In this document: positions 1 to 9,197 of the stretch, in pieces | Layout of the letters: each line of letters opens with the position of its first letter | Position numbering within the stretch: the stretch's first letter is position 1 | Assembly (NCBI GenBank): GCA_003224855.1 | Contig: QHZY01000019.1 | Span: 1 to 56,939 of the forward strand | Reading direction: 5' to 3' | Length of the DNA: 56,939 nt | Origin: Acidobacteriota bacterium | GTDB lineage: Bacteria; Acidobacteriota; Terriglobia; Terriglobales; Acidobacteriaceae | Notes under the pieces: generated by a model | What the model was told of the DNA's origin: nothing | The model's input: the letters and a program-made list of their open reading frames with translations, nothing else | Database searches by the model: none | Position numbers and translations under genes: made by a program

Positions 1-461
1 CCGCGTTCCTTTTCCGCCGCGAGCCTCGGAACCTGAGATTCATAGGCATAGAAGGTGGCAATCGCTTCCTGTGGTGAACCATCCGCGGCGGTCTGATGGT
101 AAAACTTCATCAAGTCTGCCACGCCTGTGCTGGGTTTGCGATGACGCGTGACATCGTGTGCGCCGAATGCCGCGGCAAAATCCAGCCAGATTTCATCATG
201 AGCGCTATGGTCGTGACTGCCCTTTTCATCGGCCAGGTTGGTCAACACTGTCTGGCGCAGATCGCCATCCTCGAGACGCATCGCCAGTTCGGCGAGATAG
301 GTGGGAAACGCATGCACATGATGATAGTAATCACTGGCGTATTCCCGGATCTCCTCCCGTGTCAGCTCGCCTTTGCTCCAGGCCTGGTAGAAGGGGTGGG
401 TCAATAGATCAAATTTCGCGATTCGTTCGTCCAATTCCCGCAGAAATTCCTGGCTTGTCAT
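1..461 (-). CDS. CADD-family (TENA/PqqC-like) iron protein, probable pABA/folate role, C-terminus cut by window edge
   Basis: The reading frame is open from an ATG at 459-461 to the window edge, giving about 153 residues. An AGGAG ribosome site lies about 6 bases upstream. The protein begins MTSQEFLRELDE and is helical and rich in His, Asp and Glu, with segments such as YYHHVHAFPTYLAEL, DEKGSHDHSAHDEIW and FYAYESQVP. This layout matches the PqqC/TENA-like heme-oxygenase fold of the CADD group. Chlamydial CADD is a di-metal protein implicated in making para-aminobenzoate for folate, so a similar role is inferred here. The other candidate is a generic iron-containing redox enzyme of the same fold. 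The remaining third of the protein lies outside the window, so the full metal-ligand set cannot be checked. Confidence 0.8.
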   Translation of the reverse strand, partial: MTSQEFLRELDERIAKFDLLTHPFYQAWSKGELTREEIREYASDYYHHVHAFPTYLAELAMRLEDGDLRQTVLTNLADEKGSHDHSAHDEIWLDFAAAFGAHDVTRHRKPSTGVADLMKFYHQTAADGSPQEAIATFYAYESQVPRLAAEKER

Positions 462-516
462 TCATTCTCCTTGAGAAGGCGGGATCAATATACGAGTTCA
501 AAAGTAAGTAGGCAAC

Positions 517-543
517 TTGACAAGTGCATGTGACAGATGTCAC
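517..543 (+). promoter_or_regulatory. Candidate promoter element and inverted repeat in a divergent intergenic region
   Basis: TTGACA at 517-522 matches the -35 consensus. It is followed by the perfect inverted repeat GTGAC-agat-GTCAC at 530-543. Both lie between the divergent genes starting at 461 (minus) and 581 (plus). No good -10 box sits 16-18 bases downstream of the TTGACA, so promoter activity is uncertain. The palindrome could bind a dimeric repressor acting on either gene. Confidence 0.25.
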
Positions 544-580
544 TGACTTCAGGCCTTGCCGCGACTAGATTCGCTAAACC

Positions 581-1492
581 ATGAGGTGGATTCTCGGATT
601 CTGCCTGACCTTTGCGGTGTTGGCTGCGGCTACATCGCTTTCACAGCAAAGAGCAAGATCAGCTCCTGAAATCCTTCGGATCTCCCCGACCTCCGGGCCC
701 GAAGGCACTCGCGTGGAGATCGCGGGAATCGATCTGGAAGGCGTGTCCGCTGTTTTTCTGGGAACGGTATCCGCGCAGTTTCGGGCTGTGTCTTCGCGGC
801 ACCTGATTGCGATCGTGCCGCATAAAAGCACGACCGCTGCAATCAGCGTGCTTTCTCCCGCCGGGCGCGCCGTCAGCCCGTTCGCGTTCGCAGTGATGAA
901 CGATCCGCGCATTCCGGACGAAGTCAGCTACAAGGCAAGCTACGTGAACTCCGCGCCCAAGCCTGAGAATTTTACTTCGGCAAGATTGTGGGGCATTGCG
1001 ATTGTCGACACGCGATTCCCGCAGTTCCGGTCGGCCCAGGTGCAAGTGGCATGGACCCGACTAAGCTGCATGGTCGATGGTCATGAAGTCGTGCTGAACG
1101 ACGACAGCAACCGGCTCAGGGGCGGCTTGTATTTGCGCGAGCCTTGGTTCGGCGGCCACGATTATCACGAAAACATGCCTGTAACACTTGACCTTCAGAA
1201 TCAGGCGGTGGTGCTGCTGGTGGGAGAGCGAGCCGACCGGGTTTGGCACTTCTGGAGTCCATCAATACGAGCCAGTCTGCCGCTGGGCCGACTGGCCGGA
1301 TGCACAGCAAAGGCCCGCGTCAAGATCGGACCAGGCGCGTTGTTGCAGATGGGGTTCGACTACTGGCGTTCGGCATCGGAGCCCTATGGCCGGGGCGGGA
1401 ATAACCACGAAGCCGGCGCCAGCGATTGGTTTTTCTCCTCGGATGGGTGGCAGGAGGCGATTTTCAGCGACATTGGCGGCCTCCGGTTTTGA
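581..1492 (+). CDS. Secreted IPT/TIG-domain protein of unknown function
   Basis: 303 residues. Residues 1-27 form a signal peptide (MRWILGFCLTFAVLAAATS). Residues about 29-105 form one IPT/TIG immunoglobulin-like domain, recognised by ILRISPTSGPEGTRVEIAG, VFLGTVSAQF and the spacing of glycines and hydrophobics. The remaining 200 residues are rich in aromatic residues and unrecognised. They include a Trp/Gly/His-rich C-terminal stretch (WFGGHDYHEN, YGRGGNNHEAGASDW). A periplasmic or surface location is likely. IPT domains usually mediate binding, often of carbohydrate. No catalytic motif is visible. Confidence 0.75.
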   Translation: MRWILGFCLTFAVLAAATSLSQQRARSAPEILRISPTSGPEGTRVEIAGIDLEGVSAVFLGTVSAQFRAVSSRHLIAIVPHKSTTAAISVLSPAGRAVSPFAFAVMNDPRIPDEVSYKASYVNSAPKPENFTSARLWGIAIVDTRFPQFRSAQVQVAWTRLSCMVDGHEVVLNDDSNRLRGGLYLREPWFGGHDYHENMPVTLDLQNQAVVLLVGERADRVWHFWSPSIRASLPLGRLAGCTAKARVKIGPGALLQMGFDYWRSASEPYGRGGNNHEAGASDWFFSSDGWQEAIFSDIGGLRF

Positions 1493-1581
1493 TCAGGAAT
1501 TCCGTTCGTTGTATGCCTTCGGTGACGTTTTCCCCGCTTCGGCGCAGTGCTAGCGTGATGGCGAGAGGAAAGGGCCGAAAA

Positions 1582-1947
1582 ATGGGGAAAACGTCTGCGC
1601 GTTTAAAGCTCATGTACGTGGAGGGGGACGAAGAAGTCCTTAAGGAACAGGCACTTACGATCGAAAAGGCGGGTCACCATGTGACCGCGATGGTAGGCCG
1701 CAAGGCTGCTATGGAACAGCTTCAACTGGATGCCTTCGATCTGGTGATTCTTGGCCAGACGCTGAGCAGGAATGACCGGCATCACCTGCCTTATATGGTT
1801 AAGAAACTCCATCAGGGAACGCGCGTTTTAGTCCTGCATACCGATGGTGAGCGCCATCCATATGTGGACGCCAATCTCGATACTGGCAGCCGGATCGAAC
1901 AACTGCTCGAAAAGATTGCGGGTTTAGAGGCTGTACCGGCCGTCTAA
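1582..1947 (+). CDS. Receiver-like protein lacking the phospho-acceptor aspartate
   Basis: The ATG at 1582 has a GAGGAAAGGG ribosome site about 8 bases upstream. The in-frame ATG at 1558 has none, and the frame continues further upstream only as noise. The 121-residue product has the alternating hydrophobic pattern of a CheY-like domain: KLMYVEGDEEVL (strand 1 plus acidic loop), EKAGHHVTAM, DAFDLVILGQTL (strand 3), TRVLVLHTDG (strand 4) and a final helix. The position after DLVIL, where receivers carry the phosphorylated Asp, is Gly. The protein is therefore probably a phosphorylation-independent pseudo-receiver. No kinase or output domain is adjacent. Confidence 0.6.
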   Translation: MGKTSARLKLMYVEGDEEVLKEQALTIEKAGHHVTAMVGRKAAMEQLQLDAFDLVILGQTLSRNDRHHLPYMVKKLHQGTRVLVLHTDGERHPYVDANLDTGSRIEQLLEKIAGLEAVPAV

Positions 1948-1963
1948 GTAAAGCCACCAAAGC

Positions 1964-2335
1964 CTATATTCTGCCTTCCCTGACCCTCCGAATAAATTCT
2001 TCTGCTTCGCTGCGAGCCTGCTGCACCATTCTGGGCTCGCTGCGATATTCAAGCGATGCGTCCTGGACCACCAGGTCTGCGGCATCTTTTGGCTTATAAC
2101 CGCGGGTGACAAACTCGCGCATGCGCTTGATAAAAAATTCCTGCGGCTCCGATGCCGCGCTCCTCGGATGAGCGGCACAATCATGGCTTTTGAACCCGGC
2201 TGACGCCAGGCGATCAAAGGCGTCTCGAGCTTGCGGATCAGTTAGAAGAGACGGAAGGGAGTAGGTCCACTCGCACTGCGAACAGGCCCATCCCTGGACA
2301 TCATGGTACGCCGTCCAGATCAGCGCACGGGCCAT
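1964..2335 (-). CDS. Small hypothetical protein with an N-terminal Cys/His cluster
   Basis: 123 residues with ATG start (MARALIWTAYHDV). Near the N-terminus is WACSQCEWTY (CxxC), followed about 30 residues later by HDCAAH. Together these could bind one zinc ion. The C-terminal half is charged and helical, ending in SEAEEFIRRVREGR. It is convergent with the pseudo-receiver gene, with a 16-base gap. I do not recognise the family. Composition and codon use look native. Confidence 0.6.
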   Translation of the reverse strand: MARALIWTAYHDVQGWACSQCEWTYSLPSLLTDPQARDAFDRLASAGFKSHDCAAHPRSAASEPQEFFIKRMREFVTRGYKPKDAADLVVQDASLEYRSEPRMVQQARSEAEEFIRRVREGRI

Positions 2336-2466
2336 GCGGTAAGCCTTTCCAGGTAGGTTGCCGCTGGCATTATGCCATTAGCGGCTGCAAAAGCAGCGGA
2401 TTTTCTGGAGCCGCAAATGAAAAGGCAACCGCGAGTAAAATATTCGTTCAAAGTCAGCCAAATCCT

Positions 2467-3129
2467 ATGAACAATCCGAACCAGCACAACCGCTCGAAGA
2501 ACATCTACGTCACGCTGAGCGGATTACCGCTCTCGTTCCAGTTGGAATGGCCCTTCCACAAATCCACCTCAGGGGCAGATTTCTGGGTGTTGCATGGCGA
2601 CATTCATCTTGAGAGTTCGCCTCCCTTACATGCTCCGGTGGCTGTGAATCTCTCGGCTACGGTGCGCGAGGTCATGCCCTCGCTTGAGGCGAAAGACGCC
2701 GAAGCTCCGGTGATCAATGCGCTGCGTAAGGAGGTAGACCGCAGGCAGTTGGAATTTGTGAAGTCCGGCAAGCTTGTCCCAGTAAACTTTTCGAGCCGCT
2801 ACTTCGACTTCAAGCGCAACCGGTGGGTATTCGGTAAGGCAACCGACGAAGACATCGCGACCCTGATTTCACGCAAAGTCTTCTGGCAAACGCACGCCCG
2901 GCTTGGCCCTGTATGGATCGCCGATCCTACTGAAGCACTCTACATCGAGACCACTTCCGATCACGTGATCGAAGTTGCGCGCAAACTGGTTGACCAGGAA
3001 CTGATGACTATGGAAGGTGAATACGCCAGTGCCAACGCTTCGCTTATGGCGCTGGCCGCCAGGTTTGAACAGGACGCACGTGCGGCGCTCGAAGAATTAG
3101 AGAAAAAGCACGCCTTCGAGCGCGGATAG
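2467..3129 (+). CDS. Hypothetical protein, 220 aa, family not recognised
   Basis: ATG start, no signal peptide and no membrane segment. The middle contains a motif-like stretch NFSSRYFDFKRNRWVFGKAT. The last 50 residues (residue 170 onward) form a long amphipathic, probably coiled-coil helix with many Glu, Ala and Leu (ARFEQDARAALEELEKKH). The stop is 1 base from the convergent gene at 3131. No catalytic motif is visible and no function is assigned. Confidence 0.6.
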   Translation: MNNPNQHNRSKNIYVTLSGLPLSFQLEWPFHKSTSGADFWVLHGDIHLESSPPLHAPVAVNLSATVREVMPSLEAKDAEAPVINALRKEVDRRQLEFVKSGKLVPVNFSSRYFDFKRNRWVFGKATDEDIATLISRKVFWQTHARLGPVWIADPTEALYIETTSDHVIEVARKLVDQELMTMEGEYASANASLMALAARFEQDARAALEELEKKHAFERG

Positions 3130-3130
3130 G

Positions 3131-3496
3131 CTAGCGGTTCTTAACTGCGTCGATGGTTTTGAAAAGCGATCCCAGGTCGCTGACTTCGGTGTAAGGCTGA
3201 CCTTTGCTGCTCACCACATAGATGGTTGGAGTCTGGTGGATACCGATGCGGTTACCCATGTCACGGTCGGAGTTCACTTCGGCGGCAAACTTGCCTTGAG
3301 GGTCGTAAACAAATGGCAAATCGGTCTTGTGCTCGGTGGCAAAACGCTCGGCGAACTGCCGCAGGTTGGAAGGGTTGATTTCCAGCTGGTGCTGAAATAT
3401 GTAATCGCGGATAGGAGGTTTCAGAACAGAGTTGATCTCCTGCCCCCAGGCGCTGGATGCCAATACCAACACAGCTGCAATCAGAAATCTTTTCAT
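3131..3496 (-). CDS. DsbA-like thioredoxin-fold remnant, exported, without CXXC
   Basis: The start is the ATG at 3494-3496 (MKRFLIAAVLVLASSAWGQ). It opens a clear signal peptide, and a longer frame would run into the ogt gene. The mature part is only about 102 residues. It matches the C-terminal half of DsbA-type proteins: YIFQHQLEINPSNLRQFA, then MGNRIGIHQTPTIYVVSSKG, where TP is the cis-proline loop. The N-terminal half with the CxxC redox site is absent and the mature protein has no cysteine, so it cannot act as a disulfide oxidase. The join falls near VLKPPIRDY/IFQHQ (about 3399-3412). An internal deletion is likely; an assembly error is the alternative. Confidence 0.65.
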   Translation of the reverse strand: MKRFLIAAVLVLASSAWGQEINSVLKPPIRDYIFQHQLEINPSNLRQFAERFATEHKTDLPFVYDPQGKFAAEVNSDRDMGNRIGIHQTPTIYVVSSKGQPYTEVSDLGSLFKTIDAVKNR

Positions 3497-3593
3497 ATTC
3501 ACGGTTAGATGCCGGAAAAAGGTCAATACTGCTCTCTCTATGGTAACTGAACTGAAGTGAGAACGGTTAACCCCGGATAGCTTCGATCTTTGC

Positions 3594-4106
3594 CTAAGCA
3601 GTGAGCGAAACGGCATTCAAGTCCTCAAATCGCAGCTGCCGTCGCTCCAACGCCAACAGCTTTTGCTTGATTTCCAGTCCGCCGCCGTAGCCAGTGAGCT
3701 TTCCATTGCTCCCGATCACACGATGACAGGGAATAACAATGGGAATGGGATTTGAGCCATTGGCCAGGCCCACGGCGCGCGAAGCCCTGGCATTGCCGAT
3801 TCGGCGTGCGAGTTGGCCATAGGAAATTGTTTCGCCGTAGCTGATGCTGCACAACTCGCGCCAAACTTGCTTCTGGAATTCTGTCCCTTCGGGCGCAAGC
3901 TGAAGATCAAATGTTTCAAGCTTGCCGGCAAAATAAGCTCTCAGCTGTTCGATCACCGGCGCCAGGCTGGCGCGATCTTCAGTCCAGCTTGTGTCGGGTT
4001 TCACATTTCGGCGGCCATTCAGAAAATCTATCGCTCGCAATCCGGCTTCATCCGCAACCAAAAGCAGCGGTCCAGCCGGGGAATCGATCTGTGCCCATCG
4101 TCTCAT
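3594..4106 (-). CDS. ogt: Methylated-DNA--protein-cysteine methyltransferase
   Basis: 170 residues. The active-site signature IPCHRVIG, with the alkyl-accepting Cys, lies near residue 126. It is preceded by the helix-turn-helix region (GETISYGQLARRIG, ASRAVGLANGSNPI) and followed by the KLTGYGGG loop and a C-terminal helix (KQKLLALERR). The N-terminal domain (residues 1-75) is of Ogt/AGT type without an Ada module. The enzyme repairs O6-methylguanine and O4-methylthymine by irreversible self-methylation in the cytoplasm. Its start overlaps the stop of the upstream aminotransferase by 4 bases (ATGA), so the two are translationally coupled. Confidence 0.93.
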   Translation of the reverse strand: MRRWAQIDSPAGPLLLVADEAGLRAIDFLNGRRNVKPDTSWTEDRASLAPVIEQLRAYFAGKLETFDLQLAPEGTEFQKQVWRELCSISYGETISYGQLARRIGNARASRAVGLANGSNPIPIVIPCHRVIGSNGKLTGYGGGLEIKQKLLALERRQLRFEDLNAVSLTA

Positions 4107-5299
4107 AATGCCGCTTTCACTTCGGCCAGAAGTCGATCGACGTCCTCGAACGAGTTATAGAAATGGCACGACACGCGCACTCCGCCGACGTTCGAGGTGT
4201 AACGCACCGCCACAAGAATTCTTTTCTGCTGCAGACGCTTCATCATTTTTACATTCTCACGCGCATCACCTAACGAAAAAGTAACAATACCGGAGCGACT
4301 CCGAGTGTCGCGTGGTGTGACCACCTCGACTTGCATTGCATCGAGACCTGCGATCAGGTGCTCGGTTAGTTGCATAATGTGATCACAAATCTCCTCCTGA
4401 CCGAGCGCTTGTATCAGGTCCAGCGAAGCTGCCATGCCCACTGCGCCCGGATAGTTCGCTGTTCCACCATGCTCGAAGCGCCGCGCTGCATCAATGAAGC
4501 GGTAATCGCGAACAGGTGCGATATCCGGCGTTTGAAAATACTCTCCCCAGCCGCCCTCGGGATTCTCAAGCGACAAATACCCGGCCAGTGGCGGCTGCAA
4601 GCGGGGCAGTGATTCGCGCTTTATGTAGAGAAATCCGCAACCGAACGGCGCGTTCAGCCACTTGTGTCCTCCGCAAGTGAGCAGGTCAATTGGGGTGACG
4701 TTTACATCAATGGGAATTGCTCCTAACTGCTGGGTTGCATCTACCACCAGCCACAACCCGCGCTCATGGCACAAACGGCTGAAAGCCGACAGATCGCATC
4801 GATACCCGTTGCTCCATTGCACGGAACTCAGCGCAATCACTCGCGTACGCGCATTGATTCGATCAGCAAAAGCCTCCGCACGAACCTCGCCACGGTAATT
4901 TGGCACCACGTCAATCTCAATTCCCTGCCGCTTCTTTTGTGTCCACGGAACAGCAACTTGCAAAAATTCCAGATCGGAGATTAAGACGCGGTCGCCTCGT
5001 TCCAGCGGAATGGCGTTAGCCGCGAGCGCTAGTCCATGGGTAGTGCTCTCGACTAATGCAATTTCATCCTCGTGTGCGTTGATCAGTCGGGCGCAAGCTG
5101 GCCGAGCGCCGGCCCGCATCTTATCCATAAGAATGTGGTGATCGGTAGAGGAATCTGACGGACACATCATTGCTATCTCGAGGAACTTCCGGATAGCTTC
5201 GACCGCCGGCTGTGGCGCAAGCGAAACGCAGGCAGCGTCGAGAAAAACTTTGTCAGCGAGTCCGGGAAAGTCTTGCCTTGCGTGAAGCACGGTATTCAT
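4103..5299 (-). CDS. Class V aminotransferase-fold PLP enzyme (cysteine desulfurase/selenocysteine lyase-like)
   Basis: 398 residues with ATG start. Fold type I PLP features are visible: VFLDAACVSLAPQP at the N-terminus, VESTTHGLALAAN (cofactor phosphate region), LVVDATQQLGAIPID with the PLP-pyridine Asp, and TCGGHKWLNAPFGCGFLYI with the Schiff-base Lys (about residue 219). The C-terminal domain carries SGIVTFSLG and VRYTSNVGGVRVSCHFYN. The substrate is not evident. The NifS/SufS catalytic Cys loop is not clear, so it may be an isopenicillin-epimerase-like or Csd-like lyase. It is co-transcribed with ogt, which it overlaps by 4 bases. Confidence 0.85.
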   Translation of the reverse strand: MNTVLHARQDFPGLADKVFLDAACVSLAPQPAVEAIRKFLEIAMMCPSDSSTDHHILMDKMRAGARPACARLINAHEDEIALVESTTHGLALAANAIPLERGDRVLISDLEFLQVAVPWTQKKRQGIEIDVVPNYRGEVRAEAFADRINARTRVIALSSVQWSNGYRCDLSAFSRLCHERGLWLVVDATQQLGAIPIDVNVTPIDLLTCGGHKWLNAPFGCGFLYIKRESLPRLQPPLAGYLSLENPEGGWGEYFQTPDIAPVRDYRFIDAARRFEHGGTANYPGAVGMAASLDLIQALGQEEICDHIMQLTEHLIAGLDAMQVEVVTPRDTRSRSGIVTFSLGDARENVKMMKRLQQKRILVAVRYTSNVGGVRVSCHFYNSFEDVDRLLAEVKAAL

Positions 5300-5315
5300 T
5301 TAACCACGGTCACAC

Positions 5316-7418
5316 TCAGGCCAGACTGGCCAGGGGCTCTTGCCGGCGTTTGCCCTGGATCTCAATATACACATGCACCAGCGACACGGCTGCGGGCGTT
5401 ACACCCGGGATGCGGCTGGCATGGCCAAGCGTCCGAGGACGGACCTTGGCCAGTTTTTCCTGCATTTCACGCGAGAGTCCGCTCACCGAACTGTAGTCAA
5501 ACCATTCCGGGATGCTGCGCTGCTCGGCCTTTTTTAGGCGATCAATGGCGCGTTGTTGTTGCAGCAGATAGCCTTCGTATTTGATCTCTGTTTCGACTGA
5601 CTTCAGTTCATTCCGGACAGCGGCTGGAAGACTCTCGGCAGGCGAGGACCTCTCTGCGAAGAATGATCCAGCAAGATCGCGCAGGATGGGAACGAGCTGC
5701 TCAATCGAAATTTCCGGACGCTTCAGTAACTGAGCGAGCGGTTGTCCAGTAGCATCCGCGATGCTATTCGCACGAGCGTTGCCGTTGTCTTGCATGAGGC
5801 TGTCCGGAAATCCAGGTCTTTCGACTTCTTTCGGCTTCGGCTTGCTTCGCTCGGGATCATGTGACGAAAACTTCGACAACATTTCACCAGTAATGCGAGT
5901 TTTTTCCAGCAGCCGCTTCAGTGATTCGAGACGCTCCTGTTTTGCATGAAATTCCTCCCAGGCTTCGTCGGAAATAAGTCCGACTCTTCGTCCGTGCGCA
6001 GTCAACCGGCGATCGGCGTTATCTATTCGCAGATGCAGGCGAAACTCTGCGCGCGAGGTAAACATGCGATACGGCTCATTGGTACCTTTAGAGATCAGGT
6101 CATCAATCAGGATAGCTGTATACGCCTCGGTGCGATCCAAAATCAGCGGTGGTTGGCTCTTCACCTTTAATCCGGCATTGATTCCGGCCATCAGGCCCTG
6201 GCAAGCGGCTTCTTCGTAGCCGCTGGTGCCATTGATTTGCCCGGCCAGGAACAGTCCGGCAATCTTCTTGGTCTCCAGCGTGCGCTCGAGTTCAGTCGGA
6301 TCAATGGCGTCATACTCGATGGCATAGCCGGGCCGCAGCATTTCAGCGGTCTCCAGTCCAGGAATTGATTTCAGGACCGCAAGTTGCACCTCTACCGGTA
6401 GGGAAGTGCTCAAACCGTTGACATAGATCTCGTGAGTATTAAGGCCCTCGGGTTCCAGGAATAACTGATGTACCGGCTTGTCTGGGAACTTGACGATCTT
6501 GTCCTCAATGGAGGGACAGTAACGCGGCCCCACCGACTGAATCTGGCCACTGTACATAGGCGAACGGTGTACGTTCTCGCGAATGATCCGCTGCGTTTCC
6601 TCTGTGGTCCAGGCGATGTAACAGGACACCTGGGAGTCATGGTGCGCGACTCGCTTGGTACGGAAGCTGAAGGGCGTTGGGTCCGCATCCCCGGGCTGAA
6701 CCTGAAAACGCGACCAGTCGATGGTGCGGCCGTCCAGCCGAGGAGGCGTGCCCGTCTTGAGCCGGCAACCGCGCAGGCCAAGGTTCTTTAGAGCCTCTCC
6801 AAGCAACACCGCCGGCGGTTCACCGGAGCGTCCTGCTGGATACTGCTGTTCGCCGCAGTGAATCAGACCGTTCAGGAAGGTGCCGGTAGTGATAATGACA
6901 GCTTGGGCAGCTACGCTGCGGCCGTCGCGCAGGTTGATTCCAAGCAGGCGCCGATTGGATGATTCGTCCCTGTTCGAGATCGGTTCCAAGATCAAATCTG
7001 CCACTTCGGCCTGCTTGATCTTTAGATTCGGCTCTGACTCGAGCACCTCCCGCATCTTCAACCGATAGGCCTGCTTGTCACATTGAGCGCGAGGCGACCA
7101 TACTGCCGGACCCCGCGAAGTATTCAGCAGCCGGAACTGGATGCCGACCGCGTCGGTAATTTCGCCCATGATGCCGCCCAGCGCATCAACCTCCCGCACC
7201 AGGTGGCCCTTGGCTATTCCGCCAACTGCCGGATTACACGACATCTGGGCAATCAGATCAACATTCAAGGTGTAAAGAGCAGTCTTCAGGCCCATACGGG
7301 CACACGCCATGGCGGCCTCACACCCGGCGTGCCCGGCTCCGACCACGACTATGTCGAATTTTTCGGTGAACTGCATGCCTTCGCTCAATTCTAAATGCTT
7401 GCGCGGCTGGTCGCTCAT
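5316..7418 (-). CDS. mnmG: tRNA uridine-34 5-carboxymethylaminomethyl modification enzyme MnmG (GidA)
   Basis: FAD enzyme that, with MnmE, makes cmnm5U34 in tRNA anticodons. The FAD dinucleotide-binding motif is [20 protein letters not shown], followed by [24 protein letters not shown] and the family signature [43 protein letters not shown] and [16 protein letters not shown] are also typical. The C-terminal MnmE-binding helical part contains [17 protein letters not shown]. The start is uncertain. The ATG at 7418 was chosen; the ATG at 7376 (MQFTEKFD) would match the usual N-terminus better but has poor ribosome-site spacing. A TTG at 7445 behind AAGGGGAAG is also possible. The product is 700 residues, against about 620-650 for the family. 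mnmE is not in the window. Confidence 0.95.
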   Translation of the reverse strand: MSDQPRKHLELSEGMQFTEKFDIVVVGAGHAGCEAAMACARMGLKTALYTLNVDLIAQMSCNPAVGGIAKGHLVREVDALGGIMGEITDAVGIQFRLLNTSRGPAVWSPRAQCDKQAYRLKMREVLESEPNLKIKQAEVADLILEPISNRDESSNRRLLGINLRDGRSVAAQAVIITTGTFLNGLIHCGEQQYPAGRSGEPPAVLLGEALKNLGLRGCRLKTGTPPRLDGRTIDWSRFQVQPGDADPTPFSFRTKRVAHHDSQVSCYIAWTTEETQRIIRENVHRSPMYSGQIQSVGPRYCPSIEDKIVKFPDKPVHQLFLEPEGLNTHEIYVNGLSTSLPVEVQLAVLKSIPGLETAEMLRPGYAIEYDAIDPTELERTLETKKIAGLFLAGQINGTSGYEEAACQGLMAGINAGLKVKSQPPLILDRTEAYTAILIDDLISKGTNEPYRMFTSRAEFRLHLRIDNADRRLTAHGRRVGLISDEAWEEFHAKQERLESLKRLLEKTRITGEMLSKFSSHDPERSKPKPKEVERPGFPDSLMQDNGNARANSIADATGQPLAQLLKRPEISIEQLVPILRDLAGSFFAERSSPAESLPAAVRNELKSVETEIKYEGYLLQQQRAIDRLKKAEQRSIPEWFDYSSVSGLSREMQEKLAKVRPRTLGHASRIPGVTPAAVSLVHVYIEIQGKRRQEPLASLA

Positions 7419-7501
7419 TTCTGTCCATAACAGGCCGGCCAGCAAAACACTTCCCCTTCGGCGGTTGTTTCGCTAAACTCTATCGCCCAGGGGGAGAACA
7501 A

Positions 7502-7993
7502 ATGGCCGCACGATTGTGCCTCACCATTTCTGTTCTGCTGCTCAGTCAGCTCGCGTTCGCACAAAAGCCCGATCCGCTCACCACGTTCTGCACATTCGAG
7601 GACGGCAAGGAAATCAGCATCCGCTACAACCCAGCTATATTCGCCAAGGAGAAACTGCAGTTCGGCAAAATGTGGACCCCGGGCGGCGAGCCGATGCTAT
7701 TGTTTACTCCGGCTGATCTGGCCCTCGAGAACGCTACGCTTCCAGCCGGGGCCTATTCGGTTTACATCATCCCTGACAAGAAGAAGTGGACATTGATTAT
7801 TAACAAAGGAGTAGGAGCCGATAACAAATACGATCAGCAGAAGGATGTGATTCGAACCTCGATGGATCTGGGTTCGCTAGGCGAGCCGGCCACCGAACTC
7901 CAGCTTACGCTGGCGCACATCGGACCGAAGGTGTGCAACCTGCGCGTCTACTACGGCAAAGATGGGGCCTGGACAGACTTCAAAGAAAAGTAG
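7502..7993 (+). CDS. Secreted DUF2911 protein
   Basis: 163 residues behind a GGGGAG ribosome site. Residues 1-20 form a signal peptide (LLLSQLAFAQ). The body matches DUF2911: EISIRYNPAIF, GKMWTPGGEPMLLFTPADL, LPAGAYSVYIIPDKKKWTLIINK, and a C-terminal beta strand LRVYYGKDGAW. The family consists of small exported beta-rich proteins of unknown function that are frequent in Acidobacteria and Bacteroidetes. It is divergent from mnmG and has its own promoter region of about 80 bases. Confidence 0.85.
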   Translation: MAARLCLTISVLLLSQLAFAQKPDPLTTFCTFEDGKEISIRYNPAIFAKEKLQFGKMWTPGGEPMLLFTPADLALENATLPAGAYSVYIIPDKKKWTLIINKGVGADNKYDQQKDVIRTSMDLGSLGEPATELQLTLAHIGPKVCNLRVYYGKDGAWTDFKEK

Positions 7994-8063
7994 CTATAGA
8001 ACCGAGGTCCGCAATCAACCCAGGGTTCTTCCCCTGATCTGTCGTGATACCTTAAGGGTTCGC

Positions 8064-9131
8064 ATGCGAACCTTTTCCGCCCGGCACGCGATGTTCCTGA
8101 TCATTTTCCTGTGCACTTTTCTTTTCGCTCTGCCTCTTCCCAAATTCGAGCCTCTGCCAGCGCCGCTCGCTAATAATGCTGTGGCGCAGGTAAAGAGCCG
8201 GGGCGATCTCTATCTGTTCTCGTTCATGGGGATTGGTCCCAAAAAGACCTGGGACGACGTCTCCACAGCCGCGTTCATCCTTGATCCATATATTGGAAAG
8301 TGGAAACAGATTCGCAATGTTCCCGGACCGGCCGGGAGACTGGCGGCGGTTGCGGCTGGAGCACGCGAACATGTGTTTCTGTTTGGCGGTTACACGGTGG
8401 ACGCCCAGGGTGGCGAAATCACGGTTTCGGACGTCAATGTGTATGAGCCGCTAACCGATCGCTGGCTACGCGGCGCCGACATGCCGATCGCGGTGGATGA
8501 CTCGGTTGCCGGTGTTTACCGTGACCGCTACATCTATCTGGTAAGCGGCTGGTCGAAATCCGACGCGGTAAATAACGTTCAAGTTTATGACGCCGAAAAG
8601 AATCGATGGCAGCAGGCGACTCCGATTCCAGGAAGACCGGTCTTCGGACATGCGGGCGCAATGGCGGGTGACACCATAGTTTATGTTGATGGGGCCTACC
8701 GGAATCCATCGGGTTCGCCCAAGTACATCGCCTCTGACGAGTGCTGGATTGGCAAGGTCGATCACAAAAATCCCGGTAAAATTTCCTGGAGCAAATTGCC
8801 CCCGCACCCTGGAGATGCCCGTTATCGAATTGCGGCCGGCGGCTCTGAAAAAGACCACATGATCTACTTCTCAGGTGGAAGCGCGAACCCTTATAACTTT
8901 AACGGAATCGGGTACAACGGTGAGCCGTCAGAACCTTCCCGCTACACATTCGCATTCAACTTACGAAGTGGGAAATGGGAAACCTTGAATGCGGATACCT
9001 CGGACCCTACTATGGACCATAGGGGCTTGTTCGTCCTGCCGGAGGGCCTGATATTGGCCGGAGGCATGGCAAAAGGACAACAGGTGACCCCTCAAGTGAC
9101 GGTTCTGAACAAACGGGAAAAGGGATTGTAA
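8064..9131 (+). CDS. Secreted Kelch-repeat beta-propeller protein
   Basis: The start at ATG 8064 gives 355 residues with an N-terminal hydrophobic segment (MFLIIFLCTFLFALPLP) acting as signal peptide or anchor. AAGG lies upstream. The frame extends further 5' but only overlaps the DUF2911 gene. Kelch-like blades repeat the pattern of two Gly residues, Tyr and a distant Trp: HVFLFGGYT, NVYEPLTDRWLRGADMP, YIYLVSGWS, QVYDAEKNRWQQATPIP, IVYVDGAY, and later MIYFSGG and GLILAGG. Six or so blades are likely. It probably has an extracytoplasmic binding role; no active site is seen. Confidence 0.8.
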   Translation: MRTFSARHAMFLIIFLCTFLFALPLPKFEPLPAPLANNAVAQVKSRGDLYLFSFMGIGPKKTWDDVSTAAFILDPYIGKWKQIRNVPGPAGRLAAVAAGAREHVFLFGGYTVDAQGGEITVSDVNVYEPLTDRWLRGADMPIAVDDSVAGVYRDRYIYLVSGWSKSDAVNNVQVYDAEKNRWQQATPIPGRPVFGHAGAMAGDTIVYVDGAYRNPSGSPKYIASDECWIGKVDHKNPGKISWSKLPPHPGDARYRIAAGGSEKDHMIYFSGGSANPYNFNGIGYNGEPSEPSRYTFAFNLRSGKWETLNADTSDPTMDHRGLFVLPEGLILAGGMAKGQQVTPQVTVLNKREKGL

Positions 9132-9197
9132 CCAGCCCCGACTTTGGGGAAACAATCCATTGACACCAGGGTTTGCTAGCATTAACGTCTAGTGGCA

